From Basidiobolus meristosporus CBS 931.73 (Eukaryota; Basidiobolomycota; Basidiobolomycetes; Basidiobolales; Basidiobolaceae), in assembly GCA_002104905.1 (NCBI GenBank), contig MCFE01000029.1, forward strand, positions 162,335 through 226,334: DNA of 64,000 nt. The letters run 5' to 3'. A program made the translations under genes and the position numbers. Shown one piece after another: positions 45,888 through 56,881 of this stretch (the stretch's first letter is position 1; the number at the start of each line of letters is the position of its first letter). The notes under the pieces are model-generated. The model ran no database searches. It was not told the DNA's origin and saw nothing but the letters and a program-made list of their open reading frames with translations.

Positions 45888-46225
45888 TGTTGTGAGAGTT
45901 CTGAAGAAATTGAAAATGATTGCAAGAACAAATAGTTTATGGGTGTTTCACTTAATGCTTCATTGAATGTAAAAGGGTTTTTTATACTTTTACATGGTCT
46001 TGTCAAAACAACCAAGTAGAGCAAGGTCCCAATTGCATGTGCGCAAAGTTTGGGGGCCCTTGAACAACTTGACAATTTTTCATGTCTTGGGTATCTGATA
46101 TTTTAGTAAAAAACTCCTAGTAAATTCCGGCAAGAGATATAGGCAAGATATTCCAGGGTTAGTTTACTATGAGTGAAGTCACTGTGTTAAATGAATATTT
46201 AGGTGTAATTCCAAAACTTACAACA
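45888..46225 (+). repeat. Interspersed TGTTGTAA element, diverged forward copy
   Basis: It begins TGTTGTGAGAG, ends CTTACAACA and carries the internal palindrome. Flanking pentamers (TTCAG and CTTGA) do not match, so this copy is older or rearranged. Confidence 0.65.
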
Positions 46226-46358
46226 CTTGAAAGGTGGATGTTTTAAGATTTTCAAATGCCCTCAAGGCCTGAATACACAATCACAAGACCTTTTAAGACA
46301 TGTCACATGCATTTATGCCATTTATAAACTCAACATATTAATAAATGAAAGTGATATG

Positions 46359-46689
46359 TGTTGTAAGAGTCTTGGAGATATTGGAAGTGATTGGGAGAAC
46401 AAGTTGATTATGTAGTTTTCACTTAATGATTTATTGAATGTAAAAGTAGTATTTATACTTTACCTGATCTTGGCATTACAAACACGTAGAATAGGTTAAG
46501 GAAGGTCCCAAGAACATGTGTGCAAAGTTTGGGGCTGTTTGGACAACTTTGAGAATTTTCATGTTCTGGGTAAATATTCTAAGTAAATCCCGACAAGGAA
46601 TTTGGTCAATATTCTCTAGGATTTGAAGGTGATGATCTAAGTGACTAAGTTAGGTGAATATTTAGGTGGAAATACGAATTTTTACAACA
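46359..46689 (+). repeat. 331-bp interspersed element, intact copy with target duplication
   Basis: It is the same length as the copy at 5848 and about 90% identical by eye, bounded by TGTTGTAAGAG and TTTTTACAACA. A perfect 5-bp duplication ATATG flanks it (46354-46358 and 46690-46694). Confidence 0.85.
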
Positions 46690-49320
46690 ATATGCATCTA
46701 CTATCTCCAAAGCTTTTACAACATGTACAGCATGCAGTTATTCTAGTTTTGTAATTGCCTTTTATTATGCCCAAAATTCATATGGCATTCAATAAATTTG
46801 TGCTCTTTATAAGCTTTACCCTTATCCATAAGTGTATCAGAGCTTAACATATTCCATACTTGGATCATAGTGTCCTTCATCTTAACATAGCTAGCTTTTA
46901 CTGCAGTTGTATTCTCAAATGCACACTATCAGCATACTTCATGTATATGTCTATTGCACAGCAATCAGGAAATCAGGATTAGAGGATGCAAATGGGTATC
47001 AGGCTTAGCTGCCACATTTACATGCAAAGTATAAAGCATAACTGCTTGGTTTTGTGTTGATTTGGCAATATAGAATGATTAGCTGTAATAGAGTGGAATG
47101 CCAACAGAAGTCCCCGGTGAAATGACAGGAATACTGATAAGCATACAGGGTTGATACTTTTACTAGTGAGCATTTATCAGGGACAATACATTTCAATTCT
47201 AAGAGTACAATAGTACATATAACAAAATCGACTTCAATAACATTTCCGCATTGCATTCACACCTGACTAACTTTAAAATAAATTTGGACCTGAACGGATG
47301 GTACAACGTTTACGTCGACTATACATTGTCTAATCTATTGGCTAAGCATTAAGATATATGTGTATCTTGTTGTTTGGTTAAGTGTCTGTAAAGTACACAT
47401 GCGTTTTGTATATTATAGATCGCAAGTCAAAGTACACTTCGAACTACACTGAGCGCTTGGGAGTGTTCGAGAACTACCAAAATAAAGCGTAGCTTTGCCC
47501 GTAGGTTTGTTGAGTCGAAATGACTAGAAATGAGTTGGAGATCCAACCAAGTTATGTGCAAAATAATAACCAAGATTTCAACCGAAATTACCATAGGTCG
47601 GGGGCTGGGTTTTTACCACATTCAGCATCAATTCTTAATTAGTAAGGAAGAATTAGATGCGATCTAAGTATCTGCAACATATTCCAGTTTTAGATACAGT
47701 CGGCGAATATCTTACCAGCTGGATAAACCAAAATCAGAGTTTACTTGACCCCTACTATTCTTTGGAAAGTTGCGGGAGAAAACTATGGAAAGCTAGATGA
47801 GATGCCATTGGGATGGTTTTCTGATGATTACCCGCCAAGTATGAATTAACGCTTCTCACAGAAGTATACATCAGTGAGCGCAATAGACAACCGAGTACAG
47901 CCAAATCTGTTGACATCAACAACAAATCCATAATAGTCGAACAGCAAGGGGGATTAATGAATTTGCTTAGGGCTAAAGTGAGTACCTGAACCTTTCCGAA
48001 TAGCCGCTATCATCCAACATCCATATGTTCTAATATAGATTCAAGATATTGGAACATTCATCCATATATGGCTGGGAGTCTAATGTTTTAGCTTATCCGC
48101 CAACTGCTGACATCCGAGTAGAAGGAATCAGTACGAGTGGGATGATGGAAGTGATGTGGAGTATTAGAAATGGGTGATCTTCCCTTATCGAGTAATTAAT
48201 CGTAAGATTAATATTTCGTACCATTAACCCAAATGACTTTCCCAGCCCCTCCCTATCACGGACTTCTATATATAGAAGATAACCGCAGGATATGTGGCTG
48301 TTTAAAGTTAGCGAGGACTCGTGCACTTCTATTCACATTCTGGGCCTGCGTCGAGGTAGCAATCAACATCGATGTCGATTATCAATAGTAGAGCCTGATC
48401 CAAGCCGATTCTATGGGCTTGAGCTACATTGGTGTTATGCTAGAGACAAGCATTGGATAGACCGATGAGTATTATTCCAAAGACTAAACATTAATCCTCA
48501 AGTCAGCATCGCTTCCACCTCACCCAGCCAGAAAAACATCTCTTGGTGCGACCTGGGTCAGCACACTACACATACAACAGATCAATCTTGATCCTTATCA
48601 TGTCTAAAGTATCGATGGAAGGCCCTTATTCAATATGATATGTGCTTCATTCAGTAAGGGCCGTAACTTGATCCGATTCCAGTTACAACTCATGGTCAAT
48701 CTAGATGCCCTAGATAAATAGACCTGCATTGAAATGGTTGAAGAGGCGTATATTGCCCAAGTGCCAAGTGTCAAGACATATAGATCTCTCCGCGTCAGAT
48801 TGGTTCCGCTAACCAGCTGTTTGCAGGCGCCACCTTAGCCAGTCACTTGAAGAATCCGTATATTTCTAGAAAATGGCCTTGGAACACGTTTTCCTGGGGG
48901 TGGGCCCGTGATTGGTACGGAAGAATGAAGTCTACAGAGTGAGATCTACTTCAGACCTAATCAATCCAAAATTGGAGTGTCTCGGCTTCAATCGGGCACG
49001 GACCCATCGGCACAACGGTACATGCTGCCCTGGCATGACACATACTGTGATATATTCCACGTTTTATTCTCTACACCTTCCTTCTCAGCCCAAAACGTTA
49101 TCCGAGGCTGCATTTACTGAGCCTTGTCGAGGCCTCTCGTTGTTGCGTGAAATAGTTGGAAGGATTCGAGAATTGCACACTACTAATAAAATACAGCTTG
49201 ATCATCAACATTATTGTTACCTGGTAATCGAGAATTTCCATCCTGGGTTTATTGGTTCTATACTAGATCGGGTAAGTTCCGTATACATGATAGCGGCTAT
49301 TTTCGGATGCGTGTGCTTGT
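46690..49320. other. Gene-free interval upstream of urease
   Basis: AT-rich, no supported gene. A 137-codon frame (48912-49325) begins with a non-ATG codon, has no recognisable content and overlaps the urease TATA box, so it is not called. Confidence 0.4.
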
Positions 49321-49328
49321 TATAAATA
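49321..49328 (+). promoter_or_regulatory. TATA box of the urease gene
   Basis: TATAAATA lies 76 bases before the urease ATG, preceded by T. No strong cluster of GATA-type nitrogen-regulator sites is visible in the nearest 300 bases. Confidence 0.45.
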
Positions 49329-49396
49329 CTGAGTATTTCAGCAAGTAGTCAACCAAAACTCCTTTCCACACCATCACTCCTCGATCTTAATCCAAT

Positions 49397-51904
49397 ATGC
49401 GTCTCGTTCCCAGAGAAATGGATAAGCTCATGCTTCACCAAGTTGGATACTTGGCCCAGATGCGTCTTGCCAGAGGTATCCAGCTTAATCACAGTGAAGC
49501 CACTGCTCTCATCGCCTCCCAAGCTTTGGAATTCATGAGAGATGGTAAACACTCCGTTGCTGAAATCATGGACCTTGGTCGTCAGTTCTTGGGTAGAAGA
49601 CAAGTCCTTCCTGCTGTTATGGCCACCCTTCACGAGGTACAAATTGAAGGCACCTTTACCGAGGGTACTTTCTTGGTTACCATCCACGATCCTATTTGTA
49701 GTGATGATGGCAACCTTGAGCTGGCACTCTATGGATCCTTCTTGCCTATCCCCTCCATGGACATCTTCCCTGCCGCCGCCCCCATCGATAAGAAGGCACT
49801 TCCTGGGGCCTTGGAGCTTCGTACTGAGAAGATTGTCCTTGTCCCCAACAGAGAACGTGTTGCTCTTGTTGTTACTAACAATGGTGACAGACCTGTTCAA
49901 GTTGGCTCTCACTTCCACTTCGTCGAGACCAATGCTGAATTGTGCTTTGACCGTGGTCTTGCTTACGGTCGCCGTTTGGATATTGCTGCCGGTACTGCCG
50001 TCCGTTTCGAACCTGGAGAATCCAAGACTGTTTCTTTGGTCGACATTGGTGGTGACAAGATCATCACCGGTGGAAACAACATTGCCACTGGACCAGTTGA
50101 TCGTTCCAGGGTCCCTGAGATCATTGAACGTTGCAAAAAGCTCAATTTCCAACACTGCGAGCAAACTCCTCTTCCAGCTCCGGCTCCATTCAGCCTGGAA
50201 CACTCCACCTATGCTGACATGTTCGGACCTACGGTTGGTGACAAGGTGCGTCTTGGAGACACTGACCTCATGATTGAGATTGAGAAAGACTTCACCGTGT
50301 ATGGTGACGAATGCAAATTCGGTGGTGGTAAGGTTCTTCGTGAGGGTATGGGCCAAAAAACCGCCGTTTCCGACGAGGATTGCCTCGATTTGGTCATTAC
50401 CAACTGTGTCATCTTGGATCACACTGGTATCGTCAAGGCTGATATCGGTATCAAGGATTCCATGATTGTAGGTATCGGCAAAGCCGGTAACCCCGATGTT
50501 ATGGACAATGTTACCCCTGGTATGGTGGTTGGGGCTTCTACCGAAGCTTTGGCTGGTGAAGGACACATCTTCACTGCTGGTGCCATTGATACCCACGTCC
50601 ACTTCATTTGCCCTCAGCTGATTGAAGAAGCCTTGAGCAGTGGTATCACCACTTTGATCGGTGGTGGAACTGGTCCTAACACTGGTACCAATGCCACTAC
50701 TTGTACTCCTGGCGCGAAACACGTCGAATTCATGCTTCAAAGCACGGATAATATGCCTATGAACATAGGTCTCACCGGTAAGGGTAACTGCTCTGATGCT
50801 GAGGCCCTTCGTGAACAAGTTAGAGCTGGTGTTCTTGGTCTTAAGCTTCACGAGGATTGGGGATCCACACCTGCTGCTATTGACAACTGCTTGAGCGTAT
50901 GCGAAGAATTCGACGTCCAAGCCACCATTCACACTGATACCTTGAACGAGGCTGGCTATGTTGAAGCCTCCATCGCTGCCTTCAAGAAGCGTACCATCCA
51001 TACCTATCACTCTGAAGGTGCCGGTGGTGGCCACGCTCCTGATATCATCCGTGTCTGCGGTGAAGAGTCAGTCCTTCCATCATCCACCAACCCAACTCGC
51101 CCCTACTGCAACAACACCTTGGATGAGCACGTTGATATGTTGATGGTCTGCCATCATCTTGACAAGCGTATCCCTGAGGATGTCGCTTTTGCCGAATCCA
51201 GAATCCGTGCAGAAACCATCGCCGCCGAAGATGTCCTTCACGATATCGGTGCCATCTCTGTCATCTCTTCAGATGCCCAAGCTATGGGACGTATCGGAGA
51301 GGTTGTCTCCAGAACCTGGAAGACTGCCCATAAGAACAAGGTCCAACGTGGCCATTTGGCCGGCCCTGAGGAGAAGGGTACTCCAAATAACGATAACTTC
51401 CGCGCCATGCGTTATGTTTCCAAATACACCATCAACCCTGCTATCGCCCATGGTTGCTCCCATGTGATTGGATCCATTGAGGTTGGCAAATATGCCGATC
51501 TCGTCATGTACAATCCCGCTTTCTTCGGTACCAAGCCTGAACTCATCATCAAGGGTGGTGTGATTGCTTGGGCTAACATTGGAGATGCTAATGCCTCCAT
51601 TCCTACTACCCAACCAGTTGTTGGCCGTGAAATGTACGGAGCCGTTGGCAGAGGCGTTCATGCTCTTGCACTTGTCAGTCAAGCATCTATTGACTCTGGT
51701 GTCATTGCTAAGTACAACCTTCATAAGCAACCAGTTGCCGTTAAGAAGTGCCGTGGCATCAAGAAGTCTGACATGAAGCATAATGGCCTTACTCCCAAGA
51801 TCACGGTTGATCCTGAGACCTATGAAGTGTATGCTGATGGTGTCCATATGATCTGTCCCCCTGCCTCTGAGTTGCCCATGGCTCAAAACTACTTCATTTT
51901 CTAA
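49397..51904 (+). CDS. Urease, single-chain (gamma-beta-alpha fusion)
   Basis: Intronless, 835 residues, the normal length for fungal and plant ureases. The order is a gamma-like N terminus ([24 protein letters not shown]), a beta-like region ([17 protein letters not shown]), and the catalytic alpha region. Active-site elements are complete: nickel-binding DTHVHFICP, the carbamylated lysine in [30 protein letters not shown] and the mobile flap [13 protein letters not shown] with its Cys and His. It converts urea to ammonia and carbamate in the cytosol and needs nickel-loading accessory proteins, none of which are encoded nearby. Codon choice is strongly biased (GGT, GCC, AAG), as in RPL5, indicating high expression. 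Lack of introns is unusual among its neighbours but the protein looks fungal throughout. Confidence 0.97.
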   Translation: MRLVPREMDKLMLHQVGYLAQMRLARGIQLNHSEATALIASQALEFMRDGKHSVAEIMDLGRQFLGRRQVLPAVMATLHEVQIEGTFTEGTFLVTIHDPICSDDGNLELALYGSFLPIPSMDIFPAAAPIDKKALPGALELRTEKIVLVPNRERVALVVTNNGDRPVQVGSHFHFVETNAELCFDRGLAYGRRLDIAAGTAVRFEPGESKTVSLVDIGGDKIITGGNNIATGPVDRSRVPEIIERCKKLNFQHCEQTPLPAPAPFSLEHSTYADMFGPTVGDKVRLGDTDLMIEIEKDFTVYGDECKFGGGKVLREGMGQKTAVSDEDCLDLVITNCVILDHTGIVKADIGIKDSMIVGIGKAGNPDVMDNVTPGMVVGASTEALAGEGHIFTAGAIDTHVHFICPQLIEEALSSGITTLIGGGTGPNTGTNATTCTPGAKHVEFMLQSTDNMPMNIGLTGKGNCSDAEALREQVRAGVLGLKLHEDWGSTPAAIDNCLSVCEEFDVQATIHTDTLNEAGYVEASIAAFKKRTIHTYHSEGAGGGHAPDIIRVCGEESVLPSSTNPTRPYCNNTLDEHVDMLMVCHHLDKRIPEDVAFAESRIRAETIAAEDVLHDIGAISVISSDAQAMGRIGEVVSRTWKTAHKNKVQRGHLAGPEEKGTPNNDNFRAMRYVSKYTINPAIAHGCSHVIGSIEVGKYADLVMYNPAFFGTKPELIIKGGVIAWANIGDANASIPTTQPVVGREMYGAVGRGVHALALVSQASIDSGVIAKYNLHKQPVAVKKCRGIKKSDMKHNGLTPKITVDPETYEVYADGVHMICPPASELPMAQNYFIF

Positions 51905-54269
51905 GCAGCCAACTGAACCAATGTATATTATCAAGAATAAATGTAGACTTGACCACTGATAATTTAGGAAATGAATTGTACTAGAAAGCAGTGTTCACAT
52001 GTATTTTTGGCCAGGAAAGCATGAATATAGTTGCATACGCTTTAACTTTGTCGCAACGCTCATTCAAATAGGATAATGCTGTGAGGGTACTTCTGCGAAT
52101 ATACACTTCACGCTATCTTAGTAACTGCTAACGATCACAACGGTGTTATCTTCATAACATTTGTACCTACCTCATTACATGGTGGCTACCACGTAGAGGA
52201 ATGTACCTGGATCACTTAAATACAAACATGCACTTTGACTTTTAGCGTTTTTTAGCAAAATCAATGATTGCAACCATTTCACTAGATATCGGGTTAAAGT
52301 GTCAGTACTTTACAATACGCATGCTTGTATTATTTGATATTGGAGTTAATAACGTATATGGAAGTTTCATTTGGCGACTTTATCCAAGCTCAGCTGTTCA
52401 GGTTCAACCTTACCTCACGGGACGTAATAGCTAACAACGGCTTTATCGTCAGCTGCTGAACTCTCCAAAGGAGCAAAGAGTATAACAGCAAAGATTGTTG
52501 AGATTAAAAAAATATTAAGTTTCCTGATACGCTCGCTTTGATGAATTCACTTGGCTTGCAAAGAGGATATTTTACATGGTTTTTGCCATTACTTGGAGAG
52601 CCTGGTAGAACCTCTTGTAGCAGTTCAAGAGAATCCATCAAAACATGAATATATCTCCAATTGACACATGACGAAACAACACTTAATATATCTACTAATT
52701 GAAGATCACTTTAACAATCTCTACGTCGATGGAACATGTAGGTACATGCAGTTTTGTACCAGCTAAGCTGTTGCGTCCTCGTAAGGTGTGCATAGATACC
52801 TATTTGATCGGATAACTTGGAGTTTGGTCATGATAGGCAGGAGGCGGCGCATGGCGCTCACTTCCCACAAACAAAAATTTAACAGTCGAGACACCCCAAA
52901 GGATGTTCGCGTTAAAGACCCTGAGGCGCTGTGCTATGCTCAAGTTCTAAAACGAACAGTCCGCCTTCTTGATCACGAACTGCCCCTGCCAGGTAAGTAT
53001 GAGTTGCCACGAAATTCATGAAAGGATTATATATGATAAAGTCGGCTATAAGCAGTTATGGGATGAGATGCCAAAATGGGCACCAATTTTTGTGTGTCGA
53101 GCTCGAGGCACGCAAGAACAAATATCAGGGAGAAGCATCAATGTCATGTGTTCTTCTAATAGCCCCAAACCCATCGAAATTCTCAATTCCATATGCTTCA
53201 TTCATATGCAAATTGAAGTTATGAGTGAGATAGCCAAAGTTGACCTGAAGAAGCCAACACTCTGCATCCATTTCTCCATAACATTCCAGAACAAAATCTG
53301 AGAGCTGATATCAAAAAGCATAGAATACCACTGACACCAATCCTATTTTATCTTACATTGTTGATTGTGAGAGTCAGTAGAAGGTTTTGGACTTTTCTGG
53401 CTGCTTTCAATGGGCGGTTGGCTGTTGGTCTATTAGGCTACGTGATGAAGTTTATCGGGGAAGCCAAAGGTTGGTTTGCTATCGATTCCCAGTTAATCAC
53501 TCCATGATTCATCACCGAAACCTCTTGGTAGTGTATTTCTGATGATCGTATCGATGATTCGGAGACTCATGATTGAAGCTCCGCGAAGGAATCAGGATCT
53601 CCAACGAGCCTCAAGTCATTGCGCATGATAGTACTGGAGCTCCACCATCGACCGTGCATGGGGCGATCAAATTAATTCTCGATTCTATTTGTGATTCCAG
53701 TATGATCAGAGCATATGATCGGTAGTATATAATCACTCAAGAAACCATTCACTGTTTTCCATACCACTACCAAACTTCACACCAGATCCGAGGCAAACAA
53801 TGCCATAAATCCTGGGGCAGGCAACAAGTACAACCTTCCTATTATTCATTGACCACTGGGCCCCACAGCCATTATTGTACAATAGCATCTACTACCTGGA
53901 TAAATGTGACTATGCAAATAGGAGTTACCTGTGCAAGTGTATATTAGTTTGTGTTTTATTTGTCCGCTTCCACAATCAGAGAATTTGAGCAGTCGGCATA
54001 TATGCCGAGTGTGAAGAAACAATATGGTTATAGCCAAACGTAAATACAGGTGGACCACAAGAGCCTGATAAGAATCGTACTAGTATCGAACTTGAATTCC
54101 TAGTATTTGTGAGTTAATCCTACGTCTCCAACCGGGTCAGATAAACTCGTGTACTTCGGCGTAACACATGCGAATCCATCAGATAGAATTTCCCAAATGG
54201 TATACTCAGCACTTTGCCAAAATGGTTATATTTACATTGTACCACCGGTACGGTGTGGCCAATTCTCCA
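51905..54269. other. Interval without a clear gene
   Basis: At 52848-52991 a 48-codon frame starting at ATG (MALTSHKQKFNSRDTPKD ... LLDHELPLPG) is followed by a consensus GTAAGT donor and could be a first exon or relic; I cannot find its continuation with confidence. Otherwise nothing is supported. Confidence 0.3.
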
Positions 54270-54277
54270 TATAAATA
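54270..54277 (+). promoter_or_regulatory. TATA box of the UNC93-like gene
   Basis: TATAAATA lies 52 bases before the ATG at 54322. It supports that ATG over the longer frame that opens at 54214 with a TTG codon. Confidence 0.5.
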
Positions 54278-54321
54278 AGCCTTCCTGTGTTCCAAGATTG
54301 ACCATCCAAAACATCTACGCA

Positions 54322-55623
54322 ATGAGGCTCAATTCTCCTATGATGCAGGTCATATTAGTTGGCTTTGCATGTTTCTGCTGCCCTGGTATGTACAATGTAA
54401 TCAACAGTTTAGGTGCCGGAGGACAGATGGATGACAACACTACCAAGAATGGCAATGTCGCTCTTTATGCTTGCTTCTCAGTATTTGGCGTGTTCGGCGG
54501 GGCTATCCATAATGTCCTTGGTGGGCGTTGGACTATGGTCAGTGGTGGTCTTACGTACGCACTCTACTCCGGTTCTCTTGTATACTATAGCAACACCAAG
54601 GAGCCTACCTTTGTCATTGTTGCCAGCGCAATTCTAGGTATTGGTGCTGGCATGTTCTGGACTGCTCAAGGCACAATCATGATGTCTTATCCTTCCGAAA
54701 ACCAAAAAGGCCGCGCGGTCGGAATCTTCTGGATTATTTTCAACATGGGTGCTGTTCTCGGTTCATTCATTCCCTTTGGCCTCAACTTCCATTCCTCAGC
54801 TGGCCAGGTGAGCACCGCTACGTACTATGTGTTGATGGCTCTTATGGTTATTGGCGCTCTGCTCGGCTTGGGTCTAATCCCTCCCGAGAAGGTGGTACGT
54901 GAAGATGGCTCCCGCGTGCAAGTCTCCAAATTCGAGAATGTAGGTGGCGAGATTATTGAGATCCTGAAGCTATTCAAGAACAAGAACATGCTCCTGCTCC
55001 TACCCTTGTGCGTCACTTCCAACTGGTTCTACTCATATCAGTTCGGTGCTGTGAATGGGGTTCTATTCAATGTCCGTACCCGCTCCTTCAACAGTGCCTT
55101 CTACTGGGGTGCTCAAATGATTGGTGCCTACGGGGTGGGCCTGTTGCTTGATAATCCCAAACTTCACCGTCGCACTCGCGCCTTGTATGGACTAGCCCTG
55201 GTAACTATTCTAACCCTGATTATCTGGGGCGGTGGCCTTGGTCTTCAGGTGCAATACACACGGGAAGATCATCCTAAAGATATTGATTTCATCAACGGCC
55301 CCGGGTGGGGAGGCAAGTTTGTCTTGTACCTGTTCTACGGTTTTCTGGACGCCGTCCTGCAAACATATGCTTATTGGTTGATGGGTGCCCTCTCCAATGA
55401 CAGTCACGTCCTTGCTCGCTATGCTGGATACTACAAAGGACTTCAATCTGCTGGAGCGGCTATTGCCTGGGATATTGATGCCAAGAATACCCCTTTCTTG
55501 ACTCAGCTGATCATTAACTGGGTACTATGCACCGCCTCTTTGCCCTTCGCTTACCTTGTAGCCCGAGGTGTCAAGGATACTTCCGAAGAAGATGGTGAAA
55601 AGATTGAGATGGAGAAGTCCTAA
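54322..55623 (+). CDS. UNC93-like major facilitator family membrane protein
   Basis: Intronless, 433 residues, with about 11-12 hydrophobic segments. The N-terminal motif QVILVGFACFCCPGMYNVINSLGAGG and the following GGAIHNVLGGRWTMVSGG and LGIGAGMFWTAQGTIMMSYPSENQKG are hallmarks of the UNC93/DUF895 branch of the major facilitator superfamily. The C terminus is acidic (EEDGEKIEMEKS). Fungal members are multi-pass plasma-membrane or vacuolar proteins of mostly unknown substrate. It follows urease by 2.4 kb on the same strand; I see no evidence they act together. Strong codon bias suggests good expression. This is the last intact single-copy gene before the subtelomeric elements. Confidence 0.9.
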   Translation: MRLNSPMMQVILVGFACFCCPGMYNVINSLGAGGQMDDNTTKNGNVALYACFSVFGVFGGAIHNVLGGRWTMVSGGLTYALYSGSLVYYSNTKEPTFVIVASAILGIGAGMFWTAQGTIMMSYPSENQKGRAVGIFWIIFNMGAVLGSFIPFGLNFHSSAGQVSTATYYVLMALMVIGALLGLGLIPPEKVVREDGSRVQVSKFENVGGEIIEILKLFKNKNMLLLLPLCVTSNWFYSYQFGAVNGVLFNVRTRSFNSAFYWGAQMIGAYGVGLLLDNPKLHRRTRALYGLALVTILTLIIWGGGLGLQVQYTREDHPKDIDFINGPGWGGKFVLYLFYGFLDAVLQTYAYWLMGALSNDSHVLARYAGYYKGLQSAGAAIAWDIDAKNTPFLTQLIINWVLCTASLPFAYLVARGVKDTSEEDGEKIEMEKS

Positions 55624-56768
55624 CCAAATATATGTCATATGAATGTCATGCCAATTTTGTTTAATCCGATTTAATAAACCAAAGTTATTTAGTGGTTATA
55701 AGCAAGCAATCTAAATACAGACGCCTTTAGCTTAATAAACTAAAGTGGTTATGTAGTTTTCAGATTTGATTAATGATTATATAGGTAGACATCCTTCATT
55801 TTTATATTGTGCAGAGTTATTCTGAATAGCGGCGTGATATGGTGCATATACAAGGAATGCCTATTTGTACACTGACTTCATACTATGTATTATACCTGCT
55901 CCATTGTACCATTGATCATGTGCCTGACGGTGCTGTGTATTCTGCGTTTGATTTAATAAATTATGGTCATGCATGGGTCAACTTTGATCCCAATCTGGCT
56001 CTATATGACTTGATCTGTTACAATGGTCAGCAGAAATGATGGAACAAGTCTATTGCATTCACAGTTGTCAAACAGCAAAATTTCCAAATTAATCTTTAAG
56101 GTACAAGTTTTGTCTTGTTATTCTAGCATAATATGTTCTTATGGATCTTGTGAAAAAGCTTATGTGAGCAAAGCTAAGTCCAAAGGCATCAATACATTGC
56201 TATTGGTACAAGGTGGCTTAGGATCTACTACTTGCAAATTGTAAAGCTTTCATCTCTAAGCTGGTAGACTTATGCTCAAAGTGAGTTGGCACTTTTAACT
56301 TGCAACCTTAGTGATGCAATCATGATTTATATTTTAATCAAAGAAGATAAGCCAGAACGTGACACATACTTGAAAAAGCTCAAGTCTATACAATGAGCTT
56401 GAGCTCTACAGTTTCCCAAATATCCTCAGTTTTATGTCAAGTGAGGAATGAAGTAAAATAGCTTGCTCACAGTTGTATTTCTGATACCAGTTGGTAAGTT
56501 ACAGAGATGATGGACTACTCAAAAGCAGGCAACAATCTGAGAAGCTCTTTTCCATAGAAAATGGCATAAAGGCAGAGCTGTTAAAATGGTGTCTAAACAC
56601 ATGCTGTCAGGGCTCTCAACCACATACATTCTGGACTTCTTCAGTTAAATTTTGAACAAAACCCAAGTTGGGAGTGACTTTTGGTTGGTTCTGGGCAGTA
56701 TACTAAGTGGCAGTAATGTTTTAAATCTTGTAATAACATCAAAATATTCACCCCACTTGGCCATTTTG
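55624..56768. other. Gene-free subtelomeric boundary
   Basis: AT-rich sequence with two AATAAA signals for the UNC93-like gene in the first 120 bases. No gene is seen. Confidence 0.4.
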
Positions 56769-56881
56769 TGTTGTAAAATTTGTAATTCCACCTAGTACTA
56801 ATATAACTTGGTCACTTAGATCATTAATTACAAATATTAGAGAATACTGACTAAACTTGTTGTTGGGATTTACTTGAAATA
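56769..56881 (-). repeat. Interspersed TGTTGTAA element, truncated at a telomeric junction
   Basis: It starts TGTTGTAAAATTTGTAATTCCACC and follows the reverse-oriented copies for ~113 bases (ATTACAAATATTAGAGAATACTG, then GGGATTTACTTGAAATATT). It then switches abruptly to TTAGGGTTAGGGG at 56882. The remaining ~220 bases of the element are missing. Confidence 0.7.

Noticed and set aside
48912-49325. 137-codon frame upstream of urease
   Set aside because: No ATG at its start, no recognisable motif, overlaps the urease TATA box.
49349-51034. 561-codon open frame antisense to urease
   Set aside because: It is an exact antisense shadow of a strongly codon-biased gene; no ATG context, domains or promoter. 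C-ending codon bias suppresses stops on the opposite strand.
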